Positions 42,913-52,160 are shown, numbered from the stretch's first letter. The stretch is DNA of 64,000 bases from an uncultured Bacteroides sp. (GCA_902388495.1 CABMPP010000007.1:62001-126000), one strand, 5' to 3'. Notes: generated by a model not told the origin, from the sequence alone. Translations and numbers: made by a program.

Positions 42913-43677
42913 GTGTTTTTTGAGTTTGGCATAAAAGATTTCATAGATATCCTGCTGGTGGCATTCCTGCTGTACTATACGTACAAGTTGATGAAGGCTT
43001 CCGGCTCTATCAATGTGTTTACCGGCATCCTGGTGTTTATCCTGATATGGCTGGTGGTTTCGCAGGTGTTGGAGATGAAGCTGCTCGGCTCTATTTTCGA
43101 CAAGCTGGTCAGTGTGGGTGTGTTGGCGCTTATCATTCTGTTTCAGGACGAGATACGGAGGTTCTTGCTGACCCTCGGTTCGCATCAGCATGCCAGTGCA
43201 TTGGTGCGCTTCTTCACCGGGAATAAGAAAGAAAAGCTGGAGCACGAGGATATCATGCCTATTGTGATGGCATGTATCAGTATGGGAAAACAAAAAGTAG
43301 GCGCATTGATCGTGATGGAGCACAACATGCCTTTGGATGATGTGGTGCGTACGGGAGAGATAATCAATGCTGATATCAACCAGCGCCTGATAGAGAATAT
43401 CTTTTTTAAGAACAGTCCGTTGCACGACGGGGCGATGGTCATCAGTAAAAAGCGCATCAAGGCGGCAGGATGTATCTTGCCGGTATCGCACAATCTGGAT
43501 ATCCCCAAGGAACTGGGACTGCGGCATCGGGCTGCGATGGGAATTTCCCAGGTTTCCGATGCACATGCAATCATTGTATCGGAAGAAACAGGCTCTATTT
43601 CCGTTGCCTATAAAGGCCAGTTCTATCTGCGCCTGAGTGCCGAGGAACTGGAAAGCCTGCTGACGAAAGAAAACTAA
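42913..43677 (+). CDS. cdaA: diadenylate cyclase, CdaA type
   Basis: 254 residues. No ATG is available at the N-terminus; GTG at 42913 gives the family-typical start MFFEFGIKDFIDILLVA. Three membrane segments fill residues 9-75. The DAC domain then shows NSPLHDGAMVI near 168-178 and LGLRHRAAMGISQ near 199-211, the DGA and RHR motifs that bind ATP and metal. It makes c-di-AMP from two ATP. In Firmicutes cdaA is linked to cdaR and glmM; here it follows folP, an order I recall from other Bacteroides. Effectors in this phylum are poorly known. Confidence 0.92.
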   Translation: MFFEFGIKDFIDILLVAFLLYYTYKLMKASGSINVFTGILVFILIWLVVSQVLEMKLLGSIFDKLVSVGVLALIILFQDEIRRFLLTLGSHQHASALVRFFTGNKKEKLEHEDIMPIVMACISMGKQKVGALIVMEHNMPLDDVVRTGEIINADINQRLIENIFFKNSPLHDGAMVISKKRIKAAGCILPVSHNLDIPKELGLRHRAAMGISQVSDAHAIIVSEETGSISVAYKGQFYLRLSAEELESLLTKEN

Positions 43678-43703
43678 TAACTCATAACTAATAACTGAAA
43701 ACA
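43674..43703. repeat. heptad-type junction repeat before tldD
   Basis: The plus strand reads TAATAACTCATAACTAATAACTG between the cdaA stop and the tldD start, a degenerate 7-base periodic run like those at 10191, 45241, 47607 and 56673. Confidence 0.45.
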
Positions 43704-45242
43704 ATGGATAGACGAAACTTCTTACGGACGGGGAGTCTGGCGGCATTGGGCTCGCTGGCAATACCTTCGTTGGCTATGCCGGCATCAGTGCGCAATGCAT
43801 TGGGAGGAGCAGACAATAAGTCTGCTGTTGCTGCGGCAATGAATCATTTCGGTGTAACAGAAGCCGATTTGCAGAAAGTTCTTGCTGTTGCCTTGGAAAA
43901 GGGCGGCGACTATGCCGACCTCTATTTTGAACATACATTCAACAATAACGTAAGTCTGATGGATGGCAAAGTGAATAACTGCGGTGCCAACATCGACTTC
44001 GGTATGGGTGTACGTGTACTGGCGGGAGACCAAAGCGGCTATGCATACGTAGAAGGCATCACTTTGGAAGAAATGATGCGCGCCGCCCGCACAGCTGCCC
44101 GCATTGCTTCTTCCGGTAAAGCGGGAAAAGTTGCTGCACTGACCGAAAAGACGATTGCCAAGAACCGATATGTGGTTACCGATCCTTGGGAAGATGTAAG
44201 CGTAAAGGCTAAAATCCCTTATCTGGAGAAACTGGACGAGAAGGTCTTCTCATTGGACAAGCGCGTACGCAAGGTGCAGGCAATGTTGTCGGACAACACA
44301 TCGCATGTACTGTTCTGTAATTCAGAAGGTGTTTGTTACTACGATTATCGTCCGATGGTCTCTTTCGTGGCTGTTTGCATCATGGAAGAGGACGGAAAGA
44401 TGGAGAATGGCTTTGCAAGCCGTTCCTATCGCAAGGGATTCGAATTTATGACGGATGATATTGTAGAAGTGATAGCACGCGAGGTGGTGGATAATACGGC
44501 CATCTTGTTCAAGGCGGTGAAGCCCAAAGGCGGTGAAATGCCCGTTGTGATGGGCGCAGGCGGTTCGGGCATCTTGTTGCACGAGGCCATCGGCCATGCT
44601 TTCGAAGCGGACTTCAACCGCAAACGGACTTCTATTTTCTGCGACCTCTTCGGCAAGAAGGTGTGTGATGAACATATCAATGTGGTAGACGACGGTACTA
44701 TTCCGTTCAACCGCGGTTCCGTGAACTTCGACGACGAAGGTGTGGAAGGACAGAAGACCTACATCGTGAAAGACGGTATCTTGACCAGCTACTTGCACGA
44801 CCGTATCAGCTCCAAGCACTACGGCGTGGCTCCTACCGGAAACGGACGCCGCGATACATTCCGCAATATGCCTATCCCCCGTATGCGTGCCACGTATATG
44901 GAGGCGGGCAATATGAAGGAAGAGGATATCATTTCTACGGTAAAGAACGGTATCTATGTAGATCAGTTCACAAACGGAGAAGTGCAGATCGGTGCCGGAG
45001 ACTTTACCTTCTTCGTGAAGTCCGGTTATCTGATTGAAGACGGTAAGCTGACGCAACCCATCAAGGACATCAATATCATCGGTAATGGCCCGAAGGCTTT
45101 GGCGGATATCACAATGGTGGCCAATAACGACAAGATTGACAACGGCACGTGGACGTGTGGCAAAGACGGACAGTCTTGTCTGGTTACTTGCGGCATGCCG
45201 TCGGCATTAGTCAGCAAGCTGACGGTGGGAGGAGAAAGTTAA
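43704..45242 (+). CDS. tldD: TldD-family metalloprotease, catalytic subunit
   Basis: 512 residues. A twin-arginine-like or hydrophobic N-terminus (MDRRNFLRTGSLAALGSLAIPSLAMP) suggests export, unlike the cytosolic E. coli enzyme. The zinc motif HEAIGHAFEAD lies near 293-303 (HExxxH), and EVQIGAGDFTFFVKSGYLIEDG near 430-451 completes the TldD fold. In E. coli TldD/TldE process microcin B17 and CcdA. The partner gene follows after 37 bases. The substrate in Bacteroides is unknown. The RR-N-F-L-R start is the oddest feature and supports Tat-type export, which should be checked. Confidence 0.9.
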   Translation: MDRRNFLRTGSLAALGSLAIPSLAMPASVRNALGGADNKSAVAAAMNHFGVTEADLQKVLAVALEKGGDYADLYFEHTFNNNVSLMDGKVNNCGANIDFGMGVRVLAGDQSGYAYVEGITLEEMMRAARTAARIASSGKAGKVAALTEKTIAKNRYVVTDPWEDVSVKAKIPYLEKLDEKVFSLDKRVRKVQAMLSDNTSHVLFCNSEGVCYYDYRPMVSFVAVCIMEEDGKMENGFASRSYRKGFEFMTDDIVEVIAREVVDNTAILFKAVKPKGGEMPVVMGAGGSGILLHEAIGHAFEADFNRKRTSIFCDLFGKKVCDEHINVVDDGTIPFNRGSVNFDDEGVEGQKTYIVKDGILTSYLHDRISSKHYGVAPTGNGRRDTFRNMPIPRMRATYMEAGNMKEEDIISTVKNGIYVDQFTNGEVQIGAGDFTFFVKSGYLIEDGKLTQPIKDINIIGNGPKALADITMVANNDKIDNGTWTCGKDGQSCLVTCGMPSALVSKLTVGGES

Positions 45243-45278
45243 CTATCACCTATCATTTATCAACTATCAACTAAAGAC
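45241..45278. repeat. heptad-type junction repeat between tldD and tldE
   Basis: The plus strand reads AACTATCACCTATCATTTATC followed by AACTATCAACTAAAG, units of about 7 bases with a TATCAAC core. Confidence 0.55.
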
Positions 45279-45279
45279 A

Positions 45280-46599
45280 ATGATTACAGACAATAATAAG
45301 AAATTGGCGCAATGGGCAATGGACTTTGCCCTGAAGAATGGTTGCCAGGCAGCTAAGTTGGTGCTGTACTCCAATTCCAACGCTTCTTTCGAACTGCGTG
45401 ATGCGAAGATAGACAAGTTGCAGCAGGCTTCCGAAAGCGGATTGAGCATAAGTTTGTTCGTAGATGGTAAGTACGGTTCCTATTCAACCAATCGTTTGGA
45501 TAAGAAGGAACTGGAAGCATTCATAAAGAACGGTATCGAGTCCACGCGCTATCTGGCGGAAGACGAGGCGCGGGTGTTGCCCGATGCTTCCCGTTATTAT
45601 AAAGGTGGAAAGCCCGATTTGCAGTTGTTCGACAAAAAGTTCTATGATATCAATCCCGATGATAAAGTAGCGATTGCCCGCGCGGCTGCCGAAGAAGTGA
45701 TGGGTAAGGACGAGCGCATCATCTCGGTAGGTACTTCCTACGGTGACGGCGAAAATGCTGCTTATCGCTTGACGAGCAACGGTTTCGAAGGAGAATCCAA
45801 GTCTACTTGGTTCTCTGTATCTGCCGATGTGGCGATAAAAGGTGAGGGCGAGGCACGTCCTTCTTCCTATTGGTATGATTCGGCTTTGTACTATGACAAA
45901 CTGATAAAGTCGGGTATCGGAGTGACGGCTTTGGAGCGTGTACTGAAGAAATTGGGACAGAAGAAAGCTGCTTCGGGCAAGTATACGATGGTGGTAGACC
46001 CGATGAACTCAGCCCGACTGGTGGACCCGTTGCTGAGTGCACTCTACGGTGCCTCTTTGCAGCAGAAGAATTCTTTCTTGCTGGATAAGCTGAATACGAA
46101 GGTAGGTTCGGATGTGCTGAACCTGACGGACGAACCTCATACTATCGGTGCTAATGGTGCCCGCTACTTCGATAGTGAGGGCGTGGCAACGGAGCATCGT
46201 CCGATTTTTGAGAACGGAGTGCTCAAGACGTATTTCATCGATACCTATAATTCCAAAAAGATGGGAGTGGCACCTACCATCAATTCGCCTTCTTTGCTGG
46301 TAATGCAGCCGGGCAGTAAAGACCTGAACGGTTTGATTGCCGATGTACAGAAAGGCATCTTGATAACGGGATTCAATGGCGGTAACAGCAATAGCAGTTC
46401 CGGAGACTTCTCTTATGGTATCGAAGGATTCCTGATTGAGAACGGTAAGTTGACCCAGCCGGTGAATGAAATGAACGTGACAGGCAACATGATTACGCTT
46501 TGGTCTTCTTTGGCGGCCATCGGCAATGATCCCCGTATGTCTTCTTCCTGGCGCATTCCTTCATTGGTGTTCGAAGGAGTAGACTTCAGCGGATCGTAA
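45280..46599 (+). CDS. TldE/PmbA-family protein, partner of TldD
   Basis: 439 residues, no signal peptide. It has the PmbA/TldD fold (GVAPTINSPSLLVMQPGSKDLNGLI near 328 and GDFSYGIEGFLIENGKLTQPVNEMNVTGNMI near 375) but lacks HExxxH, as expected of the non-catalytic subunit. It lies 37 bases downstream of tldD. The two probably form a heterodimeric protease, yet only TldD carries an export-like N-terminus. That mismatch is unusual, unless the TldD N-terminus is not cleaved. Convergent with the GNAT gene. Confidence 0.88.
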   Translation: MITDNNKKLAQWAMDFALKNGCQAAKLVLYSNSNASFELRDAKIDKLQQASESGLSISLFVDGKYGSYSTNRLDKKELEAFIKNGIESTRYLAEDEARVLPDASRYYKGGKPDLQLFDKKFYDINPDDKVAIARAAAEEVMGKDERIISVGTSYGDGENAAYRLTSNGFEGESKSTWFSVSADVAIKGEGEARPSSYWYDSALYYDKLIKSGIGVTALERVLKKLGQKKAASGKYTMVVDPMNSARLVDPLLSALYGASLQQKNSFLLDKLNTKVGSDVLNLTDEPHTIGANGARYFDSEGVATEHRPIFENGVLKTYFIDTYNSKKMGVAPTINSPSLLVMQPGSKDLNGLIADVQKGILITGFNGGNSNSSSGDFSYGIEGFLIENGKLTQPVNEMNVTGNMITLWSSLAAIGNDPRMSSSWRIPSLVFEGVDFSGS

Positions 46600-46602
46600 T
46601 GC

Positions 46603-47607
46603 CTAATTCAGCATCAGACTCATACAGGGGACTGATGATGCAAATACTTTTTCGGTGAGTTCGCCGATTGTTAGTGCCAAGTGACTGCCCGGCAGACGCT
46701 TGGCACTATTCATACATTTACCATTGTTCAGGTAATAGTATCCGTTGTTGGCATTTACTTCTTCGTCGCTGAGGTAGATGCTGGTTTCCAGTTCGGGATG
46801 GGCGGCAGCATAGAGTTGCAGTATGGCTTTGGCATTGATAATGCGCGCCATGCCCAGAGGTTGTCCCGTCGCATTGGCTACTTCAATGGATGGAAGTTTA
46901 AGCCTGCTGCAAATGCGCTGAAGCAGCAACGAAGCCATATCGGGAGTGTCCGATACGATTTCTTCTACGTACCATTGGTTGGTATCTGTGGGATAGGCAA
47001 TGGCCAATGCTACGATGGCACCTCCATGATTCAGCTCAAAAATACTTCCCCGGCTTAATTGCAAGTCCGAAAGAATGACGTGGAAATCCTTCTCTGTATG
47101 CTGGATGCAGTAAGGACGTTCTTTTAATTTCCGGTTCAGGTATTGATAGGTATCTGCTTTGTACTCATGGGTTACTTTCAATGTGTAACCCGTTTTGGGA
47201 AGGGGAACGGCGGAAGCCGGAACAGTGCTTTTGCTACGGTTGAAGATGGGGGCATAACCGTTGCGGGCATAGTAAGAGAAGAGCCACGGTTCTGCCGGTA
47301 TCAGGGTAGACAGGACGACGTCATTGTGCAGCATCCGTGTGAAGGCCTGCGACAATAATTCGTGCATCACGCCCCGGTTGCGAAAGTCGGGATGTGTGCA
47401 CGCTCCTGAAATGTAGGCGGTATTGATTTCTGCTTCACCGAAAGTCATGGGATAAGGCAACATTTGCAGGGCGGCAATCACCTCTTCTCCGCTCTGGATG
47501 GCGAGGTTGACGTCATTGTTGTAACGTAGCCTGAAGTACATGTCTATGAATTCTTCGCTGTCGTCGAAACAGAGCTTCCACAACTCCTTTACTTTCTCCC
47601 GTATCAT
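46603..47607 (-). CDS. GNAT-family N-acetyltransferase, Eis-like size
   Basis: 334 residues. The N-terminal half carries the acetyl-CoA fold: AYISGACTHPDFRNRGVMHELLSQAF near 69-94, the R-N-R-G loop being the acetyl-CoA pyrophosphate site. The C-terminal half is longer than in single-domain GNATs (RGSIFELNHGGAIVALAIAYP near 195, then a sterol-carrier-like tail), as in Eis-type enzymes. The substrate is unknown. It precedes the DUF2156 gene in the reverse sense: both are minus, DUF2156 first with a 19-base gap, so they are likely co-transcribed. Confidence 0.85.
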   Translation of the reverse strand: MIREKVKELWKLCFDDSEEFIDMYFRLRYNNDVNLAIQSGEEVIAALQMLPYPMTFGEAEINTAYISGACTHPDFRNRGVMHELLSQAFTRMLHNDVVLSTLIPAEPWLFSYYARNGYAPIFNRSKSTVPASAVPLPKTGYTLKVTHEYKADTYQYLNRKLKERPYCIQHTEKDFHVILSDLQLSRGSIFELNHGGAIVALAIAYPTDTNQWYVEEIVSDTPDMASLLLQRICSRLKLPSIEVANATGQPLGMARIINAKAILQLYAAAHPELETSIYLSDEEVNANNGYYYLNNGKCMNSAKRLPGSHLALTIGELTEKVFASSVPCMSLMLN

Positions 47608-47640
47608 CCTCTTATCACTTTATCACCTACCACTTTATCG
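47607..47640. repeat. heptad-type junction repeat between the DUF2156 and GNAT genes
   Basis: The plus strand reads ATCCTCTTATCACTTTATC followed by ACCTACCACTTTATCGC. It overlaps the end of the DUF2156 gene and fills the 19-base junction. Confidence 0.45.
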
Positions 47641-48541
47641 CTTCCACCGGTTCATCCTTCAGGCAAGCGACGTATTTTTCCAGAATAATAGTCGGCTGGT
47701 ACGACAATTTGGCTTTGCGCAGTCCTTCGATTCCCAGGTCTTCTTCCCGGTTGATGTACACGTATTGTTCGGGAATGTGATTGGCAAATTCGTAGTTTAT
47801 CATTGCGTATGCACCGTCGATGCTGGTATCGGCCTTCTCTACATGCACTCCGAAAGTGTCTTGATTGATGGGCATGCCGAAGGTAAAGGCGGCAATCTTT
47901 CCATCTACATGCAGGATGCCTCCTGTCAGGCCCAGCGCTTCGAAGTTGTGCAGGGCATAAATCAGTGCACGGCGTTCGTTGCCCGTACCCTCGTGTTGGT
48001 CGCAGTTATTGACTTTGCACCATTCGGCTTCCAGATCCAGGCATTCCCGGATGCGGTCGGGGGTGATGGGAGTATATTCGTAGTTGTAGGTTCGTTTGAA
48101 CTTGTTGACGTGGTTCCGCTTGGCCTGGAATTTCTTCCCGGAAAGCGTGGCAAGATCGGTGCGCAGATAGAGGTAATCGGCATAATCTCGGTCGGCCGTG
48201 AATTGGAACTTGCCGGGCATGAAAGTTTCCAACTCTTCGCACATCCCGGCACATATACCTAATAAGCAGAGTGGTTCGCCTTCCCGGTGGGCATCTTCTT
48301 CTAGTGCATTCAGCACTTTATTTAAATCGCCGTTGCCTATCGGCATCATGTATACCAGTTCTCCGTCTGCCCAGAACTTTAGTAAAAGGAAACCGTCCAG
48401 GATGGCAAACTTGGTATTGTACAGAAAACGCCAGCTGCACAGATTGGAAAATGAAAGGTCGCAGTTCCGTCGCGGGCTGTTCTGGGTATATGAAGTTATC
48501 AAGTCTTTGTCTTGTAATTCAATGTCTTTAAATGAAATCAT
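47627..48541 (-). CDS. DUF2156-family protein (phosphatidylglycerol lysyltransferase C-terminal-like)
   Basis: 304 residues, soluble. Markers are FSNLCSWRFLYNTKFAILDG near 31, KKFQAKRNHVNKFKRTYNYEYTPI near 137, and TGGILHVDGKIAAFTFGMPIN near 215. This is the double-GNAT domain found in MprF C-termini, here without the membrane part. MprF-type enzymes transfer an amino acid from aminoacyl-tRNA to a lipid or acceptor. A stand-alone domain could modify a soluble or envelope acceptor; the function is unknown. Start 52 bases after the lrgB stop, so possibly part of a longer minus-strand transcript with lrgAB upstream. Confidence 0.85.
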   Translation of the reverse strand: MISFKDIELQDKDLITSYTQNSPRRNCDLSFSNLCSWRFLYNTKFAILDGFLLLKFWADGELVYMMPIGNGDLNKVLNALEEDAHREGEPLCLLGICAGMCEELETFMPGKFQFTADRDYADYLYLRTDLATLSGKKFQAKRNHVNKFKRTYNYEYTPITPDRIRECLDLEAEWCKVNNCDQHEGTGNERRALIYALHNFEALGLTGGILHVDGKIAAFTFGMPINQDTFGVHVEKADTSIDGAYAMINYEFANHIPEQYVYINREEDLGIEGLRKAKLSYQPTIILEKYVACLKDEPVEAIKW

Positions 48542-48593
48542 ACGTTGTTCTTATATGGTTAGCATAATGAATAACAAAAATAGGGAGATTTTG

Positions 48594-49289
48594 TTAGAGT
48601 AGACCTAACAATCTTAAAATAGTTGGTGTTAATAAAGCCGTGAAGATGCCATTCAATGTTAAACCCAGACTGGCAAATGCACCGTATTTGCTGCTGATTT
48701 CCATGGCTGTGGAAGTGCCTACAGCATGGGCGGCAGCTCCCAAAGAAAGACCTTGTGCCATGGGACTGCCGATGTGGGTCAGTTTCATGGTCTTGAAACC
48801 TAATATACCTCCCAGCAGACCGACGCACACCACTACGGCTGCCGTCAGCGAGGGGATACCTCCCAGGGATTTTGTTACTTCCATGGCTATCGGGGTAGTA
48901 ACGGATTTGGGTGCCAGCGAATAGATGATTTCATCCGAAGCTCCCATCAGTTTGGCAATCAGTACCACTGAGACTACGCCGACAATGCAACCGGCCAGTT
49001 GGGAAAGCATGATGGGTAGCAGTTGTTTCTTTATCGTTTCTAATTGCAGATAAAGCGGCACTCCCAGCGCCACAACTGCCGGTTTCAGCCAGAATTCTAT
49101 CAGGTGTCCCCCTTCATTGTAGGTCTCGTAGCTGATATGTGCCATTTTCAGGAATATGATGAGGACGGCGATGGTCAGCAAAATGGGGTTGAGCAGCATG
49201 ATGCCTGTTTTCTTTTGCAATAGTTTGGCTAAGAAGAAAACTCCGAAGGTGATAGCCAGCAAGAAAAACTCGTTCTCCAGGAAGTTCAT
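48594..49289 (-). CDS. lrgB: LrgB-family membrane protein
   Basis: 231 residues with about 6-7 membrane segments. LAPKSVTTPIAMEVTKSLGG near 126-145 is the LrgB signature. LrgB works with LrgA; in Gram-positive bacteria the pair was first described as murein-hydrolase regulator or holin-like, and more recently as a pyruvate transporter. It overlaps lrgA by 4 bases (ATGA at 49289-49286). Divergent from pta-ackA, which supports a metabolic role. Confidence 0.9.
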   Translation of the reverse strand: MNFLENEFFLLAITFGVFFLAKLLQKKTGIMLLNPILLTIAVLIIFLKMAHISYETYNEGGHLIEFWLKPAVVALGVPLYLQLETIKKQLLPIMLSQLAGCIVGVVSVVLIAKLMGASDEIIYSLAPKSVTTPIAMEVTKSLGGIPSLTAAVVVCVGLLGGILGFKTMKLTHIGSPMAQGLSLGAAAHAVGTSTAMEISSKYGAFASLGLTLNGIFTALLTPTILRLLGLL

Positions 49290-49624
49290 TTGATTTTACG
49301 TGTTAATTGGTGAACCCATCCGGTGACAATAATCACCAACAGGGTACTGACTAATGAAGCAGTAATGATCGGCCAGAATTCGGCAGCGATAATGTCGAAG
49401 TAAAGCATAAGGGCTACGCCGGGTGGTACAAAGAAAAAGCCCAGGTTAGCAACCAGAAAGTCGGACATTCCCTGCACCCAGTGCAACTTAATCCAACCTA
49501 ATTTCAAAAAAAGGGTGAGCAACAGCATACCAATGATGCTGGAGGGTAACTTGATACCCGTAAAAAAAACAATCAGTTCACCCAGAGCTAAGCATCCGAA
49601 GAGGATGGCGCATTGACGAATCAT
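49286..49624 (-). CDS. lrgA: CidA/LrgA-family holin-like protein
   Basis: 112 residues, four membrane segments. GIKLPSSIIGMLLLTLFLKLGWIK near 24-47 is the family signature. N-terminal subunit of the LrgAB pair; the start overlaps nothing upstream and lies 36 bases downstream of a -7 box (49661-49668). Confidence 0.9.
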   Translation of the reverse strand: MIRQCAILFGCLALGELIVFFTGIKLPSSIIGMLLLTLFLKLGWIKLHWVQGMSDFLVANLGFFFVPPGVALMLYFDIIAAEFWPIITASLVSTLLVIIVTGWVHQLTRKIK

Positions 49625-49660
49625 GATACTATATACCTTATATTATATTGAAAACTGCTG

Positions 49661-49668
49661 CAAAGTTA
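49661..49668 (-). promoter_or_regulatory. -7 box of lrgAB
   Basis: On the minus strand TAACTTTG matches TAnnTTTG, 36 bases before the lrgA start. Confidence 0.6.
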
Positions 49669-49756
49669 GACATTCTCTTCGTCGGGCGTACTGCTATGAA
49701 TCATCCGTTTGTGTTAAATATTACAATATATGAAGATTGGGACATAAAAAGACCCT

Positions 49757-49794
49757 ATATTGCAATGTAGATATTGCAAAATTGTGTACTTTTG
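49757..49794 (+). promoter_or_regulatory. pta-ackA promoter with 9-bp direct repeat
   Basis: TACTTTTG at 49787-49794 matches TAnnTTTG. Just upstream ATATTGCAA occurs twice, at 49757-49765 and 49771-49779, a 14-base period with 5-base spacer. Such a repeat at the -33 position suits a regulator site. The ATG follows 50 bases after the box. Confidence 0.6.
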
Positions 49795-49844
49795 CGGCGT
49801 GAATAACACGTTTTATACCGATTCTTATACACAATTAAAATATC

Positions 49845-50864
49845 ATGCAAAGATTAATCAATGGAATTCTTGAACGTGCGAAGGCCGATCGCCAGCGTAT
49901 TGTTCTTCCCGAAGGTACTGAAGAACGTACCTTGAAAGCAGCCAATCAAATTTTGACTGATGGTATTGCTGACCTGATTCTCCTGGGTAACCCGGACGAA
50001 ATTCGTGCTTGTGCCCAGGAATGGGGCTTGGGCAACATAGAGAAAGCAACTATCATCGACCCGGAGAACCATCCGAAAAAAGAAGAGTATGCGCAGTTAT
50101 TATTCGAACTGCGTCAGAAAAAAGGTATGACTATTGAAGAGGCGCGCAAGTTGGTGCTCAATCCTCTCTATCTGGGCTGCCTGATTATAAAGAACGGCGA
50201 TGCCGACGGTCAGTTGGCAGGAGCCCGCAACACTACCGGCGATGTACTTCGTCCGGCTTTGCAGATTATCAAGACTACTCCCGGTATTACGTGTGTTTCT
50301 GGTGCTATGCTGTTGCTGACTCATGCTCCCGAGTATGGTAAGAACGGTATTTTGGTAATGGGTGACGTTGCCGTAACTCCTGTACCCGATGCTTCACAGC
50401 TGGCTCAAATTGCCGTTTGCACGGCACGCACAGCACAAGCCATTGTAGGTGTAGAACCCAAAGTTGCATTGCTCAGCTTCTCAACAAAAGGCTCTGCCAA
50501 ACACGAAGTGGTAGACAAAGTGGTAGAAGCATTGAAGATTGCCAAAGAGATGGATCCGGAACTGGCCATCGACGGCGAACTGCAAGCCGATGCTGCTTTG
50601 GTGCCCGAAGTCGGTGCAAGCAAAGCTCCTGGTTCTGAGATTGCCGGCAATGCTAATGTGCTGATTGTTCCGAGCCTTGAAGTAGGAAACATTTCATATA
50701 AACTGGTGCAACGCCTGGGACATGCCGATGCGGTAGGTCCGATTCTGCAAGGTATTGCACGTCCGGTGAACGACCTTTCACGCGGTTGCTCCATCGAAGA
50801 CGTTTATCGCATGATTGCTATTACTGCCAATCAGGCTATTGCGGATAAACAACGTTCTAAATAA
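49845..50864 (+). CDS. pta: phosphate acetyltransferase
   Basis: 339 residues, the short form without the N-terminal DRTGG/BioD-like domains. It converts acetyl-CoA and phosphate to acetyl phosphate. Markers: RIVLPEGTEERTLKAA near 18, NPLYLGCLIIKNGDADGQLAGA near 106, ALLSFSTKGSAKHE near 207, DGELQADAALVPEVGASKAPGSEIAGNANVL near 243 and GISRP-like GIARPVNDLSRGCS near 304. It precedes ackA by 19 bases, giving the acetate/ATP-forming branch. Confidence 0.96.
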   Translation: MQRLINGILERAKADRQRIVLPEGTEERTLKAANQILTDGIADLILLGNPDEIRACAQEWGLGNIEKATIIDPENHPKKEEYAQLLFELRQKKGMTIEEARKLVLNPLYLGCLIIKNGDADGQLAGARNTTGDVLRPALQIIKTTPGITCVSGAMLLLTHAPEYGKNGILVMGDVAVTPVPDASQLAQIAVCTARTAQAIVGVEPKVALLSFSTKGSAKHEVVDKVVEALKIAKEMDPELAIDGELQADAALVPEVGASKAPGSEIAGNANVLIVPSLEVGNISYKLVQRLGHADAVGPILQGIARPVNDLSRGCSIEDVYRMIAITANQAIADKQRSK

Positions 50865-50883
50865 CTTATAAATCTAAAGACAA

Positions 50884-52083
50884 ATGAAAGTATTAGTATT
50901 GAATTGCGGTAGCTCGTCCATCAAGTACAAACTGTTTGATATGGATAAGAAGGAAGTTATCGCACAGGGCGGTATCGAGAAGATCGGTCTGGAAGGTTCG
51001 TTCCTGAAGTTTACATTACCCAATGGAGAGAAGAAAATCCTGGAAAAAGATATACCGGAACATACTGTAGGTGTGGAGTTCATTCTGGAAACGTTGGTAA
51101 GCCCGGAATACGGCGCCATCAAATCATTGGATGAGATTAACGCTGTAGGTCACCGTATGGTGCACGGTGGAGAGAAGTTCAGCAAATCGGTATTGCTGAC
51201 GCAGGAGGTGCTCGATGCCTTCGTGGCTTGCAACGACCTTGCTCCGCTCCACAATCCTGCCAACCTGAAAGGTGTGAACGCTATCTCGGCTACTTTGCCT
51301 AACGTGCCGCAAGTAGGTGTGTTCGATACAGCTTTCCATCAGACGATGCCGGAGTATGCTTATCTGTATGCCATTCCTTACGAATTATATAAGAAATACG
51401 GTATCCGCCGTTATGGTTTCCACGGAACTTCTCACCGTTATGTTTCGCAGCGTGTATGCGAGTTCCTGGGTGTTAAACCCGAAGGTTTGAAAGTGATTAC
51501 CTGTCACATCGGTAACGGTGCATCCATTGCCGCCGTAAAAGATGGCAAATGTGTAGATACTACAATGGGACTTACTCCGCTGGAAGGCTTGATGATGGGT
51601 ACTCGTTGTGGTGACATCGATGCAGGTGCGGTAACCTTCATTATGGATAAGGAAGGCCTTGATACGGCTGGCGTTTCCGATTTGCTGAACAAGAAGTCCG
51701 GTGTAGCCGGTCTGAGAAACGGTGCCAGCGACATGCGCGACCTGGAGGCTGCCGTTGAAGCCGGAGATGAAGAAGCTATCATGGTAGATAAGATGTACAA
51801 CTACCGCATCAAGAAGTATGTGGGTGCCTATGCTGCTGCTATGGGTGGAGTCGATGTGATCGTATTCACCGGTGGTGTGGGCGAAAACCAATGCAGTTGC
51901 CGTGCTGCCGTTTGCGAAGGTCTTGAGTTCCTCGGTGTGAAGATGGATCTTGAAAAAAATGCTGTAAAGGGCAAGGAAGTGGTTGTATCTGCTCCCGACT
52001 CTAAAGTAAAAGTGGTAGTTATTCCTACTGATGAAGAATTGATGATTGCTTCGGATACTATGACCATTCTGGAAGGTAAATAA
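50884..52083 (+). CDS. ackA: acetate kinase
   Basis: 399 residues, ASKHA fold. N-terminal VLVLNCGSSSIKYKLFD at 3-19 and the central HRYGFHGTSHRYVS-type segment (RRYGFHGTSHRYVSQR near 178-193) are signatures. Further motifs are HIGNGAS near 207, DTTMGLTPLEGLMMGTRCGDID near 222 and FTGGVGENQ near 327. It forms acetate and ATP from acetyl phosphate. Co-transcribed with pta; a strong terminator follows. Confidence 0.97.
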   Translation: MKVLVLNCGSSSIKYKLFDMDKKEVIAQGGIEKIGLEGSFLKFTLPNGEKKILEKDIPEHTVGVEFILETLVSPEYGAIKSLDEINAVGHRMVHGGEKFSKSVLLTQEVLDAFVACNDLAPLHNPANLKGVNAISATLPNVPQVGVFDTAFHQTMPEYAYLYAIPYELYKKYGIRRYGFHGTSHRYVSQRVCEFLGVKPEGLKVITCHIGNGASIAAVKDGKCVDTTMGLTPLEGLMMGTRCGDIDAGAVTFIMDKEGLDTAGVSDLLNKKSGVAGLRNGASDMRDLEAAVEAGDEEAIMVDKMYNYRIKKYVGAYAAAMGGVDVIVFTGGVGENQCSCRAAVCEGLEFLGVKMDLEKNAVKGKEVVVSAPDSKVKVVVIPTDEELMIASDTMTILEGK

Positions 52084-52120
52084 TCAACGGAGAGTATATC
52101 CGATAGAGCCAAGATAAGGA

Positions 52121-52160
52121 GCCGGGGACAGGTAAAACTGTTTCCCGGCTTTTTCTTTTT
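52121..52160 (+). terminator. terminator of pta-ackA
   Basis: Arms GCCGGGGACAG (52121-52131) and CTGTTTCCCGGC (52138-52149), followed by TTTTTCTTTTT. Confidence 0.9.
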
